Of a stretch of 42,663 nt of DNA, positions 10,601-21,315 are shown in pieces. The translations under genes and the position numbers were made by a program. The notes under the pieces are model-generated. The model worked only from the letters and a program-made list of their open reading frames with translations, was not told where the DNA came from and made no database searches. Every line of letters begins with the position of its first letter. Position 1 is the stretch's first letter. Origin of the DNA: Ministeria vibrans ATCC 50519 (Eukaryota > Opisthokonta > Filasterea); contig CALSCP010001613.1 of assembly GCA_943704425.1 (NCBI GenBank), positions 64,957 through 107,619 of the forward strand, written 5' to 3'.

Positions 10601-12812
10601 CTCTGGACGCCGAGAGAGTCTTGGAAAGGAAGACAATGATGTGGTCACTCTCGTCCAGCACTTGCGCGAGCATCGACACCTTCTGTGGATCTGTCTCGTC
10701 GCAGCCGGGCGCGTCGACAATTTCGGTGTTAAGCTGACGCAGGATGGTGGAGGGCACAAAGACGACGATGCGCCGGATGAGAAGCGAATCGGGGCTGGAC
10801 AGGAGCGTGTTCAAGGTGTCGCGGAGGTACACGCGGTCGTGCACAATGTCTTTGCCCGGCGTGAGTATCACACGAGGCCTGCCCAAAAGCGGACGCCATT
10901 TTTCGTCAATAAAGGCCTCGGGGTTGCAGAGAAACTCGTCTTTGAGAGGAATGTCAATAACGGGGGGCGGAGGATGGAAGGAGCTGCCGGGGACATCCAT
11001 TCCCGATGCGGAATCGCTGTCCAAATCGAGGTCCATCTCGTCGTCGAATTCCGGGAAGGCGTCAGAGAAGGAAGCAGACGCAGCGGCAGGGACGTTGGAC
11101 GTGGTGGTGGTGGTGGTGGTGGTGGTGGTGGACGCAGTGACATGTCTGGTCAAGTCCACAGGTGACGTGTCGGTACGGGTCGCTGTGTGAGAGGGCACCG
11201 GGATCGACGATGGTTCTGGGGGGTTCTTAATGCGACGCAACATTTTGATGAGAAGACAGGCGGACGCATATAACACCTCGTCCTTCTGGGCATTGTTGTC
11301 CTGTGCCAGCACCCAATCAGTCTCCTGAACACGAGTCTTGATCTCGTCGAGAGATACGGTCTCGATAAGGGCGTGGAAGAGAGAACTGTAGCGGAGTGCA
11401 GTGAGGCAGTTCGTAGTGGAGTTGGTGCTGTCCTTGCTCGGCAGAATGTACGCACCAGTGCCTAAGGCATTCCCCGCTGATTTTCGTGCGTCCGTTTCTC
11501 CTTGGGCATGGCCTTTAATGCCGTCGACAACACTCTGTTCGTACTCGAGCTTGCCGTAGAGAGGAGTATTGGGACGGAGAAGACCGTTTTGGGGGTCAAA
11601 GACCGAGGTCTCAGGCAACTCGCACGGGTCATGCTCGTCGTCGTTGTTGTGTCCGATCAGCTGGAGAGCTTCGAGACGACGGTTGTGCGTGTTTAGACTC
11701 GCGTACTCATAGGGAAGAAGCTCTGAAGAGCGCATCAGCTCGTTTGCAAAGAATGACTTTCCAACGCCATTGTTGGCAAGCAGCGCTGACTTGGTGAGTG
11801 CTGGCGACACAACAGCGTCGTCGTCGTCGTCGTCCGTTGTTCCAGACCCTGACTGTAGAATGTAGTCGAGTTGCTCAACGGCCGGTCGTACAAACGCGGC
11901 CAATGTTGGGTCCACGATGTTATCCTTGTCAACCAAGCCGGGCGCTATGAGGTTGCCAATGCTGCCGTTGCCGTCGTCGCTGTCGTCGTCATCGCTGCTG
12001 TCGACGACGACGACGATACTGTCGAGGTCGTTGATGTCGTCGCGGGCGTTGACACTGTCTTTGTCGCTGTTGCTCGTTTGCGTCTGTTGCTCATCGAGCA
12101 GAAAACTTTGCAATTCGTTGCGCAGATTGTGAGAGAAAGTAATGACGGCGGCGGAGGAGTCAGGACCCTGAACGTCGCGCAGATGCGCCGCCACCACACC
12201 CGACACGTCGTCGTCATCGTCGTCCTCCTCCTCGTCGTCGTCGTCCACCACCACCGCGCCTTCCGCCTCACCACCCTCACCCAGGTCGTCAGCGACATCG
12301 TCCGCTTCAAACATGAACTCTCGGTGCTTGGAGAACACAAAGGGCTCGATGCGCTCATTGACATACCCAAAGATCTTCCGAAAGTCAGCATACAAATCGC
12401 GTTTTGGCGCATGCGACTTGTACAGAGTCCCCTGGCCAAGACGCAGGTCCAACGCCGAGATCCGGTCGGGTCTTCGCTTGCCACACGCCTGGAGGTCGGC
12501 CACCTTGCATAAGCCTGGACCACACACTGAGTGATAGAGCTGCAAAAAAAAAATAAAAAAAAAATAATAATAAGTATAACATACTGACATTTTCCCTTTT
12601 CGCCTTTTTATCATCATATTGCTCACCCTGTAAAGGTCAAGGGGATGGGACTGCCCTCGCCGAGCAGTGAGCGACTTGATTTTGTCGCTGAACTGCGTGG
12701 CGTCGAGACATCGGAAGTGTTCTGCATAGTATGCGCGAAGCTCATCGTCAAAGTGTTGCCGTGACAACTGAAGAGCGCTGCGCGTTCCAACCGGCATACC
12801 CACACAAGTCAC
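7686..12812 (-). CDS. Large dynamin-like GTPase, SLIP-GC/NUGGC-like
   Basis: The likely role is a dynamin-superfamily GTPase resembling the nuclear GTPase SLIP-GC. Exons are 12627-12812 and 7686-12539, giving 1679 residues. The intron 12540-12626 is 87 bp, in frame and stop-free, but it is T-rich with proper GT/AG ends. The N-terminal 300 residues contain long Asp/Glu runs. A P-loop-like ANNGVGKS sits near residue 320, with Ala where the first Gly of GxxxxGKS is expected. A switch-II-like EIVDAPGCDE lies near 673, followed by hydrophobic strands (HIIVFLSK, VSIVLSK) that may host the guanine-specificity region. A long helical C-terminal part follows. The end is very basic (KRSKRSRKR) and could be a nuclear localisation signal. 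At 1679 residues it is about twice the length of SLIP-GC. Family assignment rests on motif order and not on an alignment, so the GTPase call is stronger than the subfamily. Confidence 0.72.
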   Translation of the reverse strand: MTCVGMPVGTRSALQLSRQHFDDELRAYYAEHFRCLDATQFSDKIKSLTARRGQSHPLDLYRVSNMMIKRRKGKMSVCYTYYYFFFIFFLQLYHSVCGPGLCKVADLQACGKRRPDRISALDLRLGQGTLYKSHAPKRDLYADFRKIFGYVNERIEPFVFSKHREFMFEADDVADDLGEGGEAEGAVVVDDDDEEEDDDDDDVSGVVAAHLRDVQGPDSSAAVITFSHNLRNELQSFLLDEQQTQTSNSDKDSVNARDDINDLDSIVVVVDSSDDDDSDDGNGSIGNLIAPGLVDKDNIVDPTLAAFVRPAVEQLDYILQSGSGTTDDDDDDAVVSPALTKSALLANNGVGKSFFANELMRSSELLPYEYASLNTHNRRLEALQLIGHNNDDEHDPCELPETSVFDPQNGLLRPNTPLYGKLEYEQSVVDGIKGHAQGETDARKSAGNALGTGAYILPSKDSTNSTTNCLTALRYSSLFHALIETVSLDEIKTRVQETDWVLAQDNNAQKDEVLYASACLLIKMLRRIKNPPEPSSIPVPSHTATRTDTSPVDLTRHVTASTTTTTTTTTTSNVPAAASASFSDAFPEFDDEMDLDLDSDSASGMDVPGSSFHPPPPVIDIPLKDEFLCNPEAFIDEKWRPLLGRPRVILTPGKDIVHDRVYLRDTLNTLLSSPDSLLIRRIVVFVPSTILRQLNTEIVDAPGCDETDPQKVSMLAQVLDESDHIIVFLSKTLSASREVLHKLTNHVLQKRLVDNPTGHKIPAVSIVLSKERTSPLTFNGNNACIKKERQGFRKSCTVTLAEALHSVCCEDDAHTASHQSYIQKGIRYSHIFPLFFSSCVANYEYFLCRNSQDYMARMRFSGMYELLGHLFSAQSSEVQLMKRVNDFVKGQQDHLDELMRNADKCVESVVGKDKVQVATEVKQRSASLLSSRKSRKSSRSSLTTRHVSDSNSSSTNGDDSTQQSDGGDGCADQWALMYQWALDRLQKETAQLESLLADFKTACGDWTEKTLQSITDDDAPALLVQLSSYARQKISEVFSVDANTRYDGVSHLSHLLFKIDRLPANTPCFLQLSALQSALSEFESGLLTTIVAFVDKGLVKEIVAANAHTMEYGDDETADVARMMISMFTHNSEEAVYSGRKAAIAKMRENLSAQHAASVFKAKKIKELLHEAIGRALSCGSVRTHGRQLLAQAKQHPPNSLTPEHVQEMALIVLRDAVANQLPDLVRDSIVRIYAKQKIALQDAVTYPNRPKRALAYHLRNERVRVLSSLAQSSSNSAFQKGVLIQAFNTLQDTLKNAAANAGELQKQFIALRRNQVDGMLREMSDRSQLRFMWNAAKDPRRDDKLDVNLEAFLGESSLMRAPLDRRMPSLVPVDQYVSCDSNLWIFMLENLVNCWSGKADDAGERVDNDELALPNYLTHFYVNFHVDNAAMRSLLELCVGLVHLMPAFRSMWGKGGRFENEEFAQRRFADLFVQLLATSALTDSRSLSFLSQSAELKEILQSKSVSALMINVICGKDADLVKLGKQSIALMGLFILSLVVDRFGEPFDLMMSSAGGPAVRILPDPQIAPADLQSEPRGHKVVFCRGHWYVTVAHHRKEVKEKVQTIGSIEASVPCAREDQRRERMMEKATRERLVPANAQVSCHAQSAHAHSTRERTTVREQAVRARAPTQPPRAPKRTAPPMEAMLNFDEDLDEGRSKRSKRSRKR

Positions 12813-13084
12813 AACAGAGCACTATCCTCCCCCCCAAAAGCGTAATGGTGAGTCTTCAGTGAGCAATAGAAGCGCAGTGGCAGACCAAGACGGAACATTT
12901 ATCATAATATTAGAGTGTACCTTTGAAATGGGCAGAAAATGTATGTGTGGGGGAGAGGAGTCTGGACTCCGGAGTAGAGGGGTAGAGTTTGCGAGTGGAG
13001 TGACTAGCTCGAAAACTAAAACTGTGTGTTTGTGAAACTGAATTAATAATTAATTCCTTTAAAATTATTTCTGTCCCTTGCGCC
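12813..13084. promoter_or_regulatory. Divergent promoter, GTPase (-) and VPS8 (+)
   Basis: These 272 bp separate two start codons that face away from each other, so both promoters must lie here or overlap the genes. An AT-rich stretch (13040-13072) just upstream of the VPS8 ATG could serve its initiation. No clear TATA box is seen. Confidence 0.6.
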
Positions 13085-16000
13085 ATGGATGAGCCATCAC
13101 TGGCATCTATTCTGCAAGAGGATGATGACTACGACCCGTTTGCCGACGATCTGTTGGTTGCCGATGCCGTTCAAACTCTCGACAGTAAGTCACTCTCTCT
13201 CTCTCTCTCTCTCTGTCTGTCTCTCTCTCTGTCTCTCTCTCTCTCTCTTTCTCTCCATCTCGCTCTCCCCTCCCCTCGCTTCAACACGCAGTGTGTCCCC
13301 TTCCTCTGCATCTCCCTCACGCCTTCACTCCCTCCCACCCCCACTCACTCCACCACAATCACCCAACGATAGCAACTGCACACTTTGTCGATTTTGACGA
13401 TGTGATGACAGCGGACACAGAGCCAACGAATCCACCCAGTGGGTCCGCTCCAGCGACCCCGGTAGCCGCTGCCACGACGGAATTGACGCTGCCCGCCGGC
13501 TTTGTTGATCCTCTGGAACATCTCGGTTTGTCCGACGACGAAAACGACGAGTTCCTCCTTGAAGCGTCCATGCTCGCCGACGAGGGCGCCATCGGCGACG
13601 CCGACGAGTTCATCTTCGACGACATTCTGCCTCCTGCCGTCATGCTTGCTTCGGGCGCGCGAAATGACGCCGCTGAGCCGTCCGCGACCCATCACGTCAG
13701 TTTTGCTCCTGGTCAACACGAAGAAGGACAACAAGAGGAGCTTGAAGAGCCCAAGGCAGTCGCCGCCGATGACGACCTTGCGATGGCCAGGTCCGTTTTG
13801 CACCCCACAAGCATGGTGGCAACGGCCGACGCGCTCGAGAGTGGCATGAGTCTCACAGAGGAGCCAAAGCCAAACCGAACGCCCTCACACAAAGAAGCAG
13901 TAGAAGAAGAGGAGGTAGAACCCACTTCGCGGCCCACCACATCATCTTTGTCGCCCGTTCACTCACCCGTTCTTCTTGTGCGCCACGCTAACAACGCCAA
14001 CAAGACACCCGCGCGCAAAGACACTCCCGCTTCTCCCTCCTCCTCTCCCTCCTCCACCGCCGCCGTGTCTTCCTCTCGTATGTGGGTGCTGGTCAAACCC
14101 GCCTCAGAAGCATCCCCTTCGTCTACGGCTCCCACAACCAAGGCCGCAGCGGGACCCGGCAAGCAACAGGACTCATTTGATGCAGTTGCCAAGGAGCTTA
14201 CAAACTCCTTCCATGTCCACTACATGGGCTCGCGCGACCAACCCCGTCATGTCACCAATCGCCCTGTGCAAACCATCGACATTGCTCCGTCGGACCCCTC
14301 TTCATCGTCGCCCAACGACCCCTCCATCCGCGAACCACTGACTCTTGTTGTGACCTCGTCGCGCGTCTCCCTCTACAACCGTAGTACTCGCGCACTTGTC
14401 GCCAGTCAGTCACTCGCCGACATTCTTTTTTGTGCCCTCGATCGCGAAGACGAAAACGCCTTTGCCTTTGCCACTCCTCCTCTCAGCCAGAGCCAAGCGG
14501 CCCAAGAGAGCGCAGACACAGTGCAAGTACATGAGTTTCGCGGTGAACGTGCGGCCGCCCGTGAAATCACCGGCGCTATCATCTCAGCGCGCAATGCCTT
14601 TGAGAAGCAGCTCAAGCAACAACAGCTGCAGCAACAACAGCAACAACAGCAACAGCGTCCCACCTCGTCCATTGTGAATGCAACCGCCGCTCCCAACAGC
14701 AAGCAAAAGCAGCAGCAGCAGCAGCAGCGTACCGCTCTCACGACAGTCACTGCCGCCGCGGCAGCGGCTGCCTCCGCCAACGCATCTAACGCACTCGAAC
14801 AGGCACCGCTAATTCGTCGTCAGGACCTTCTCATTACTGCAGGGCACATCAGCAATAGCACAACGCGTCGCGACTATGGCTACCCGACCGTTGTTTCGGT
14901 CAGCAATCAATATGTGTTTGTGGGCATGTCGCATGGCGTTGTCATGATTCTCGACGCCCGTCAGAACCCACGCACGGTCATTGGCTCGCAGACGGCCCAA
15001 CTGTACGAGAAGTGCGGGCCCGTCTCGGCACTCATGTGCATGGTGGACAGCAAGGCTTCGGATCTGTGTGGGCGTATGGTGACGGGTCACGCGTCAGGTC
15101 GTGTGTGTCTGTGGGAGTTGGGTACAGGCAAATTGCTCAAGATGATTGGTGAAGTGCAACACAAGGGCGCCATCGTCAATGTGAGCTTTGTCAAGTCGAT
15201 GCTCTTTGCCGGAGATGGTGGTGCGGGCGGAGGATCCTCATTGTCGTCGTCTTCTTCTTCTTCGTCGTCGTCTTCGGGCGATGGGAAGCGGTCCAAGGCC
15301 GGACGTGGGGGTCGGCCCAAGTCGACTGCGTCCTCGTCACAGGTGAGCACGGGTCCCATGCCACCCGTGCTTGTCAGTGACGCCTCGGGCAGCGTGTGGA
15401 TGCATCAACTCAAGAAGACCATGGGAATGTGGGGCCACGATGCGCAGTGCCTCCTCTCGGGCTCGAGCAAGTCACCCGCCTGTGGTGTCTCCGATTTGCC
15501 TTTGCCCACCGAATGCACTCATCCCACTACTCCCTATGGCATTGTGGCGTTGCTTGCCCATGATCGCGTGCGCTTTGTCGAGCTGCAACCCAAGGTGGTC
15601 GTGGCGGCGACTATTAAGAACGACAGCCCCGGCATTAAGTACGACATTCCCGTTGGCTTTGCCGAAGAACAACTCGCGCAGGCCATGGGCTCCAACACGA
15701 ACACCACCAACGACGAGACGACCGCCACGACAGACAACTCAAGTGAGACCAGCTCTATGATTAGCATGTCCGATGACCGCCGTGCTCCTCGCGGTGTACC
15801 ACCCCCCATTGCCGTGCTCCCTTGCATGGCCTGGCGCGCCGCTTGTCTCGATCCTTCCGACCGCTCGCTAAACCTCGATCCGGTGCTTTGTGTCGCCTGG
15901 GGTCAACGTCTTCTTGTCCTGCGCGTCTCACACGACCGTCGCTATCACTGCGGCATGGCCTGCATTGTCCCCGAGACCGTTGTTGCCGTCACCTGGTTCA

Positions 16001-17822
16001 CGCATCGCACCTTTTCGGTGCTCACCCTTGACGACAAGTTCACCGTCTGGGACCTGTACACTGCGTCGCGTCTCGAGAGCATCTCCCTCACCGGTGTCCA
16101 ACTCCAGTACCTCCGCATCGAACCTCCACCCGGCTGCAACACGCTCATTCCCATCAACCGCCACGCTTTCCAACAACAGCAGCAGCGGCAGCAGCAGTTG
16201 CAAGATCAATCTCTGCCTGGCTCGCCCACGTCGATTCGCTCGCGCTCCGTTGCCCCCACTCCCCCCGCAGTCTCACCTTTGCCACGCAGCTACCACGGTG
16301 TGCTTGCGCCGAGTCGTCGTCGCGGTCAAGTGACCGTGTTGGGTGCCACCAATGTGCTTGTGTTGTCGCTGTACTCATGGAGCGAGCGCATCTCCCACTT
16401 TGTGCATGACACTCGCTTTGTCGAGGCGCTTGCACTTGCCGTCAGTTTCTACCAGGGCACTGCCATGGGCGTGACTGGTCTTACCGAGGACCCTTCGCAG
16501 CGCAAACAGATTGTTCGCGACGAGATTATGGATTTGCTGCTGGCGTATGTGGATCTGACGCTGAGTGAGATTGACGAGTTGTCGCGTCGTCTTGCCACGT
16601 CGGACGTGCCCATGTTGCCGGACGAGGACCCCCACGCGCAGATGAAGACGCTTGCGAGTGTCTGTATGGACACGTGTCTCATTACGGAGAGCACTGCACT
16701 GCTCTTCTCCGACGTATACGAGCGGTTTGCAGCGGAGGCTGAGGCGCGCGCCTGCTTCATCGAGACGCTCGTGCCGTTTATTCTGCAGGACCGTCTGCGC
16801 ACCGTGTCGCCCACCGTCTTCAAGCAGTTTGTAGAGTTCCATGAGGCTAATGGTGAACTGCGCACCGTCGAGCGCTGTCTTGTGCGCATGGACGTGCGCA
16901 ACCTGGACCTGCACCAAATGATCACGCTGTGTCGTCGTCACGAGCTCTTTACAGCCCTCGTTTACGTGTACACACGCGGACTCGGTGACTACACGACGCC
17001 CGTCATTGAGCTACTTGACTGGATTGCCAACAGCATGGAGCGTCGGGCCGATCAGGTGCGCGCCGGCGAGTACGTTGAAGGCAAGGGTGGTCTGGCGGAG
17101 CGAGAGAAGGCCGTCGGCTACAAACTCATGCTCTTCCTCTCGTACTGCTTCACTGGACGTGCCTACCCGAACGGCGTACTCGACGCCGAGACGATGCGGC
17201 GCGCCAAATCTGACGTGTACAGCGTTGTGCTAGCCCAGCAACCACTGCCATACGACCGCAAGCGCCAGAACGACCCGACCACTCGCGATTTTCCTTACCT
17301 GCGCATCTTTCTTGAGTTTGACGCACGCGAATTTCTTAATGTACTTGCCCTCGCATTCGAAGACAGCGCACTCGAAGTGCCCCATCAACAGGAGCCCGGC
17401 AAGCAGCGATCCGTGATGCCCACACGACAGCGCATCATTGACATTCTTCTTGTTGCTATGGGAATGGGTATGAGTGTTTGTGAGGGCACAAGGCAAAAAG
17501 AGCCAACGACTCTTACTCTTTTCTTTTTTTTTCTTTTTTTTTCACAAGGTCCTTCTGGAGACGGCTCGCGTTGTTTTTTCAACGAATCACAAGTGGGTGC
17601 GCTTTATTGTTTTATCGGGCGCAAACTGGCCCAGCATCCGCGCTCTGTGATGGTCACACGGACCATTTTCCAAAACATGTTGGTAGGTTTTCAGTGCGTG
17701 CTTGTGTGTGTTTGTGTATGCGCGCGCCTGTGTGTGCGTGTGTGTCAGTCACATATACTCTGAGTATACGTGTTTGATACGTGATATATATATGTTTGTA
17801 TGTGTGTGCGTGTCTGTCTGTC

Positions 17823-17874
<52 letters not shown>

Positions 17875-18542
17875 AGTTTGAAACTAAATACACACAAATG
17901 TGTGTGCGTGTTGTGGTGTGTCTGTCGAGGCTCACAATCTTGTGAGTGTGCATTTCATCAATGGAGGATATTGGCTTCTGTATGCCACTTACATTTTTCC
18001 CCCTCTGTCTCGCTCTAGCGATATTTAACGGGCTCTCAAGACATGGACACGCGGGAGGAGCGACAGGATGCATTGCTCGAGCTGCTTCACGCAGGAGCCT
18101 TGAAGGACCTGGACGAGACGACTCTTTTGAAGTTGGCTGAAAATGCCAAGTTTTACCAGGTGAGTCCTCATAATAATAATAATTTTCGTGCACTGTATTA
18201 ATACCGTTTTTTGTATGTGTTAGGTTCTTGAGCTGCTGTATGGACGAGAGAAGCGCTACGACAAGATTCTGTTCTGTTATTTGCGGGATGACATGATGCG
18301 ACGCAAAGCATTGGGGTTTGTCCATCGGGTGTTTAATGACAAGGACCGTTTTACTGACAACGATCGGTACGAGACATATTTATGTGTGAATGACGTTTTG
18401 ATAATCATTTTTACGTCTCCCTCCTCTCTCTCTATCACTTTGTTTTTCACTTCGTTTTTTCTCTATTACTTTGTTTTTCTCTCTATCACTTTGTTTCTCT
18501 ATCACTTTGTTTCTCTATCACTTTGTTTTTTCTCTCTATCTT

Positions 18543-18576
<34 letters not shown>

Positions 18577-19735
18577 AATAGAATTCTGATTCGAGAGATT
18601 GCGGTTGAGAATGCGTTTGCTCTGGTATCGTCCGAGGCGCGTTCGGCTGCACCTCTTGTGATGCAAGACATGCCCAAGGAACTAGACAAGATTGTGCTGG
18701 CACTTATGAAGGACCATGCGGTGTGCTACAGTACGACGTGATAAAGAGAGACTTGTTTGTGTTGCCTATTGACACTCATTTGTACCTCTTTGTGTTTTCA
18801 GCGTTTCTCCAGGGAGTGTTTGAGTGGGACGCGCAGGCGCCTGAACGGGGGGCCATTGCCAAGGAAACTATCAAGACGGAGCACCATGAGCTTTTTATTT
18901 CACTCATGTGTGAACGTGAGCCCGCAAAAGTGTACAGTTACCTGAAAAACTCGGATAACTACAGAGCAAAGTACGAAAAAAAAACATGCAATTATGTTTT
19001 TGTTTTTGTTTTTATTTCTTCTTTTGTGTGTGTCTCTGCTTTCTTGTTGTAGAGAAGTTCTCGAAGCGTGCACTGCGCACCGAGTGACGGATGCGATGGC
19101 GTGGCTCATGGAGCAGTTGGGCGACATTTCGGGTGCATTTGCACTTATTGCAGAGACTCTCTTGGTATATCACACAGATAGCACAAGTCACAGAGAATGA
19201 GAATCATGTTGTTTTTGTTTGTTTGTTTTGGGTTTTGTTTTTGTGTGTGTTTAGGTTCGACTTGCGGATATGCAACGAGTGTATCGCGAAGGAGGAGACA
19301 CTGCCACTGCGTTCAATCGTGTCAAGACCATTCTATTGGTTTCCATTGGGGTAAAAAAAAACTGATTTCAGTGATGCATCCGATTTTTGTGTTTCTGACG
19401 GCTCTTACTTAGCTGTGTCAACGAAACTCGCTGAAATTGGAAGAGGGTCCGCGCGAAAAAATGTGGTTTAAGCTGTTAGACACATTAGTTGATGCGCAGC
19501 GCAAACTGAAGAAGGTAATTATGATTGATTGAATGGAATTCAACCCACTCATGCACTAAACGTATCCCTTTGTGTGTCTCGACTTCTCTTTTGTGATCAT
19601 GGTGCGCAGCAACCGCCAACAGACGAGAGCAGTGGTGAGGCACTGATGGACGCACTGCGCGAATTGTCCACTATTGTGCTCAACAATCTCACGGGGTCCG
19701 TCTCACTCAAATCAACCATGTTTCATGTCATGCAG

Positions 19736-19830
<95 letters not shown>

Positions 19831-20996
19831 CACAATCACAACAACAAAAACAAAACATGACAATATTAATAATAATATTTACATAATACGAAGAGCTTAC
19901 TCACACACACACACAATCACACAATCACAACAACAAAAACAAAACATGACAATGTCAATAATGATATTTACGTAATACGAAGAGCTTACCCACACACACA
20001 CACACAATTTGTATGTTTCATTCTTGATAGGATCCCGATTTCTCAACGGGTAAACTAAGTGAGATGAAGGACCTTTTGACGGGGATGCTCGACACATATA
20101 ACTACGAAGCGACACTGCTCAACACAACCAATGCCATTCTGCGCACCGACCTTTTCCGCTCGGCCGGTTGGCTGCGTTTCCATCGCTCAAAGGGTATCGT
20201 AGAGCGTGCGCGAGAAATTGTACTTATTCTCTCGTCTCTTTTCCTTGTTTTATTATAAGGTATTCGTAAGCATGTTTTGGGGGGAGGGACGGCCAAGTCA
20301 CTGTTTGATTTGCTGAGTGGAGCGGATGTTCCACCGCGAGCAGAGGCAGTACTGAGTGAGAAGGGCGGGAGTGGAGGCGGGAAGCGAGGGAAGCGGGAGA
20401 AGCCGGTGATTGTGGTGATGGGGGAGAATGGAGAGCTATTGACCGGAGAGGGAGGAGGAGGTGGGGAAGGGGGAGGAGGGATGGAGGAGGAAGAGGAGGA
20501 TGACGAGGAGGATGAGGAGGAGCGAGTGGCGCGTGTGCAGGCAAACAAGCCTAAGACGATCATGGCGATGATTCGGGCGGGAAGTGAGCGACGAAAGAAT
20601 TTGATGGATCCCGTGGAACGAGTGGCCGAGACTCGCGAGCGCATGCAGAACCGACTGGCCGCCATGACGGTGTACAAGTCATTGTTGGCACAAGATGAAG
20701 AAGATGAGTATGGCTACACTGGAGGCGGTGGTGCGAAGGACGATGGTCTTGGGGCGTGGGGCGGTGGTGGCACAGGGGAGAGTGGCAATGCGAACCTCGT
20801 GTCGCTGTCGCTCGCTCCGCCTCGGGTGCCCATTGAAGACTTTGAGGTGCGCTCTCGTGAGCCAGGCACGTTGCCCGACGATGCAATGTTCTCAGCAACA
20901 CTTGATCTGCCGTTCACAGCCGCTGCCATTGACGACTATGAGGATGATGGCGAAGAGTTTGACCTTGATGCGTATCTCAAGCAACTCGACATGTAA
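13085..20996 (+). CDS. VPS8: VPS8-like CORVET subunit, RING-less C-terminus
   Basis: VPS8 is the Rab5-binding subunit of the CORVET tether acting in early endosome fusion. Exons are 13085-13184, 13373-17467, 17549-17682, 18019-18159, 18224-18366, 18582-18730, 18802-18970, 19053-19164, 19255-19350, 19413-19514, 19610-19735, 20031-20193 and 20260-20996, giving 2088 residues in phase. The N-terminal 500 residues are acidic and low-complexity with two Gln tracts. A beta-propeller follows (about 500-900), opening with the VPS8-like words YGYPTVVSVSNQYVFVGMSHG. Then comes the alpha-solenoid, with QVGALYCFIGRKLA near 1420. The YNYEATLLNTTNAIL segment matches the helix that precedes the RING in animal VPS8. 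After it, where a Cys-rich RING is expected, the sequence becomes Gly/Glu-rich and ends in an acidic tail with no zinc pattern. Length exceeds the roughly 1,430 residues of human VPS8, mainly from low-complexity insertions. The long second exon contrasts with the many short 3' exons. Confidence 0.9.
17826..17872 (+). repeat. GT microsatellite in a VPS8 intron
   Basis: A nearly pure (GT)n run of about 45 bp lies inside the intron 17683-18018, with further degenerate TG-rich sequence on both sides. Confidence 0.9.
18429..18556 (+). repeat. Tandem CTCTATCACTTTGTTTCT-type array in a VPS8 intron
   Basis: At least five imperfect copies of a unit reading roughly CTCTATCACTTTGTTT start near 18431, 18461, 18481, 18497 and 18513, followed by (CT)n. 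The array fills the pyrimidine tract upstream of the acceptor at 18581. The same word occurs in other genes of the window. Confidence 0.85.
19736..20010 (+). repeat. Long CA microsatellite plus 89-bp tandem duplication in a VPS8 intron
   Basis: A (CA)n run of about 85 bp begins right after the donor at 19736. It is followed by two near-identical copies of a unit that starts CAATCACAACAAC at 19833 and again at 19922, a period of 89 bp. Copies differ at only a few positions and both end in GAAGAGCTTAC plus CA repeats, so the duplication looks recent. Confidence 0.9.
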
Positions 20997-21315
20997 AAAT
21001 AAAAATTATAATTATTATGATTATTATTGAATGAGCGTATGTGTGTGTGTGTGCAACTAAGCAATACCAGTATGTGTGAAGATAATAAATAGTAAGAGTC
21101 TGCTTGCACTGAGCACAATGTCTGCGCGACAGTCGGAGCAGAGATGATAGATCAAAGAGCGATAAAAATGAGAAAGACAGTGAAGCGCTAGAATTGAGTT
21201 GAGGGCGAGAGGTGAGGTTTTTTCCGTCTGTCAGTGAGTTGGACGAGACTGAAATTGATAATGAATAAAAATTAAAAAATTAAAAAAATTGTCTCTTCTT
21301 ACTATACTCGGTAGT
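20997..21315. other. Spacer between VPS8 and the TPRA1-like gene
   Basis: This AT-rich spacer between two plus-strand genes contains candidate poly(A) words (AATAAA near 21083) for VPS8 and must hold the promoter of the next gene. No gene is seen. Confidence 0.5.

Noticed and set aside
12540-12626. In-frame 29-residue segment of the GTPase frame treated as coding
   Set aside because: It has a GTGAGC donor, a long T tract and a TTTGCAG acceptor, and its translation is Phe/Tyr-rich and unlike the flanks. It is called an intron, though retention would keep frame.
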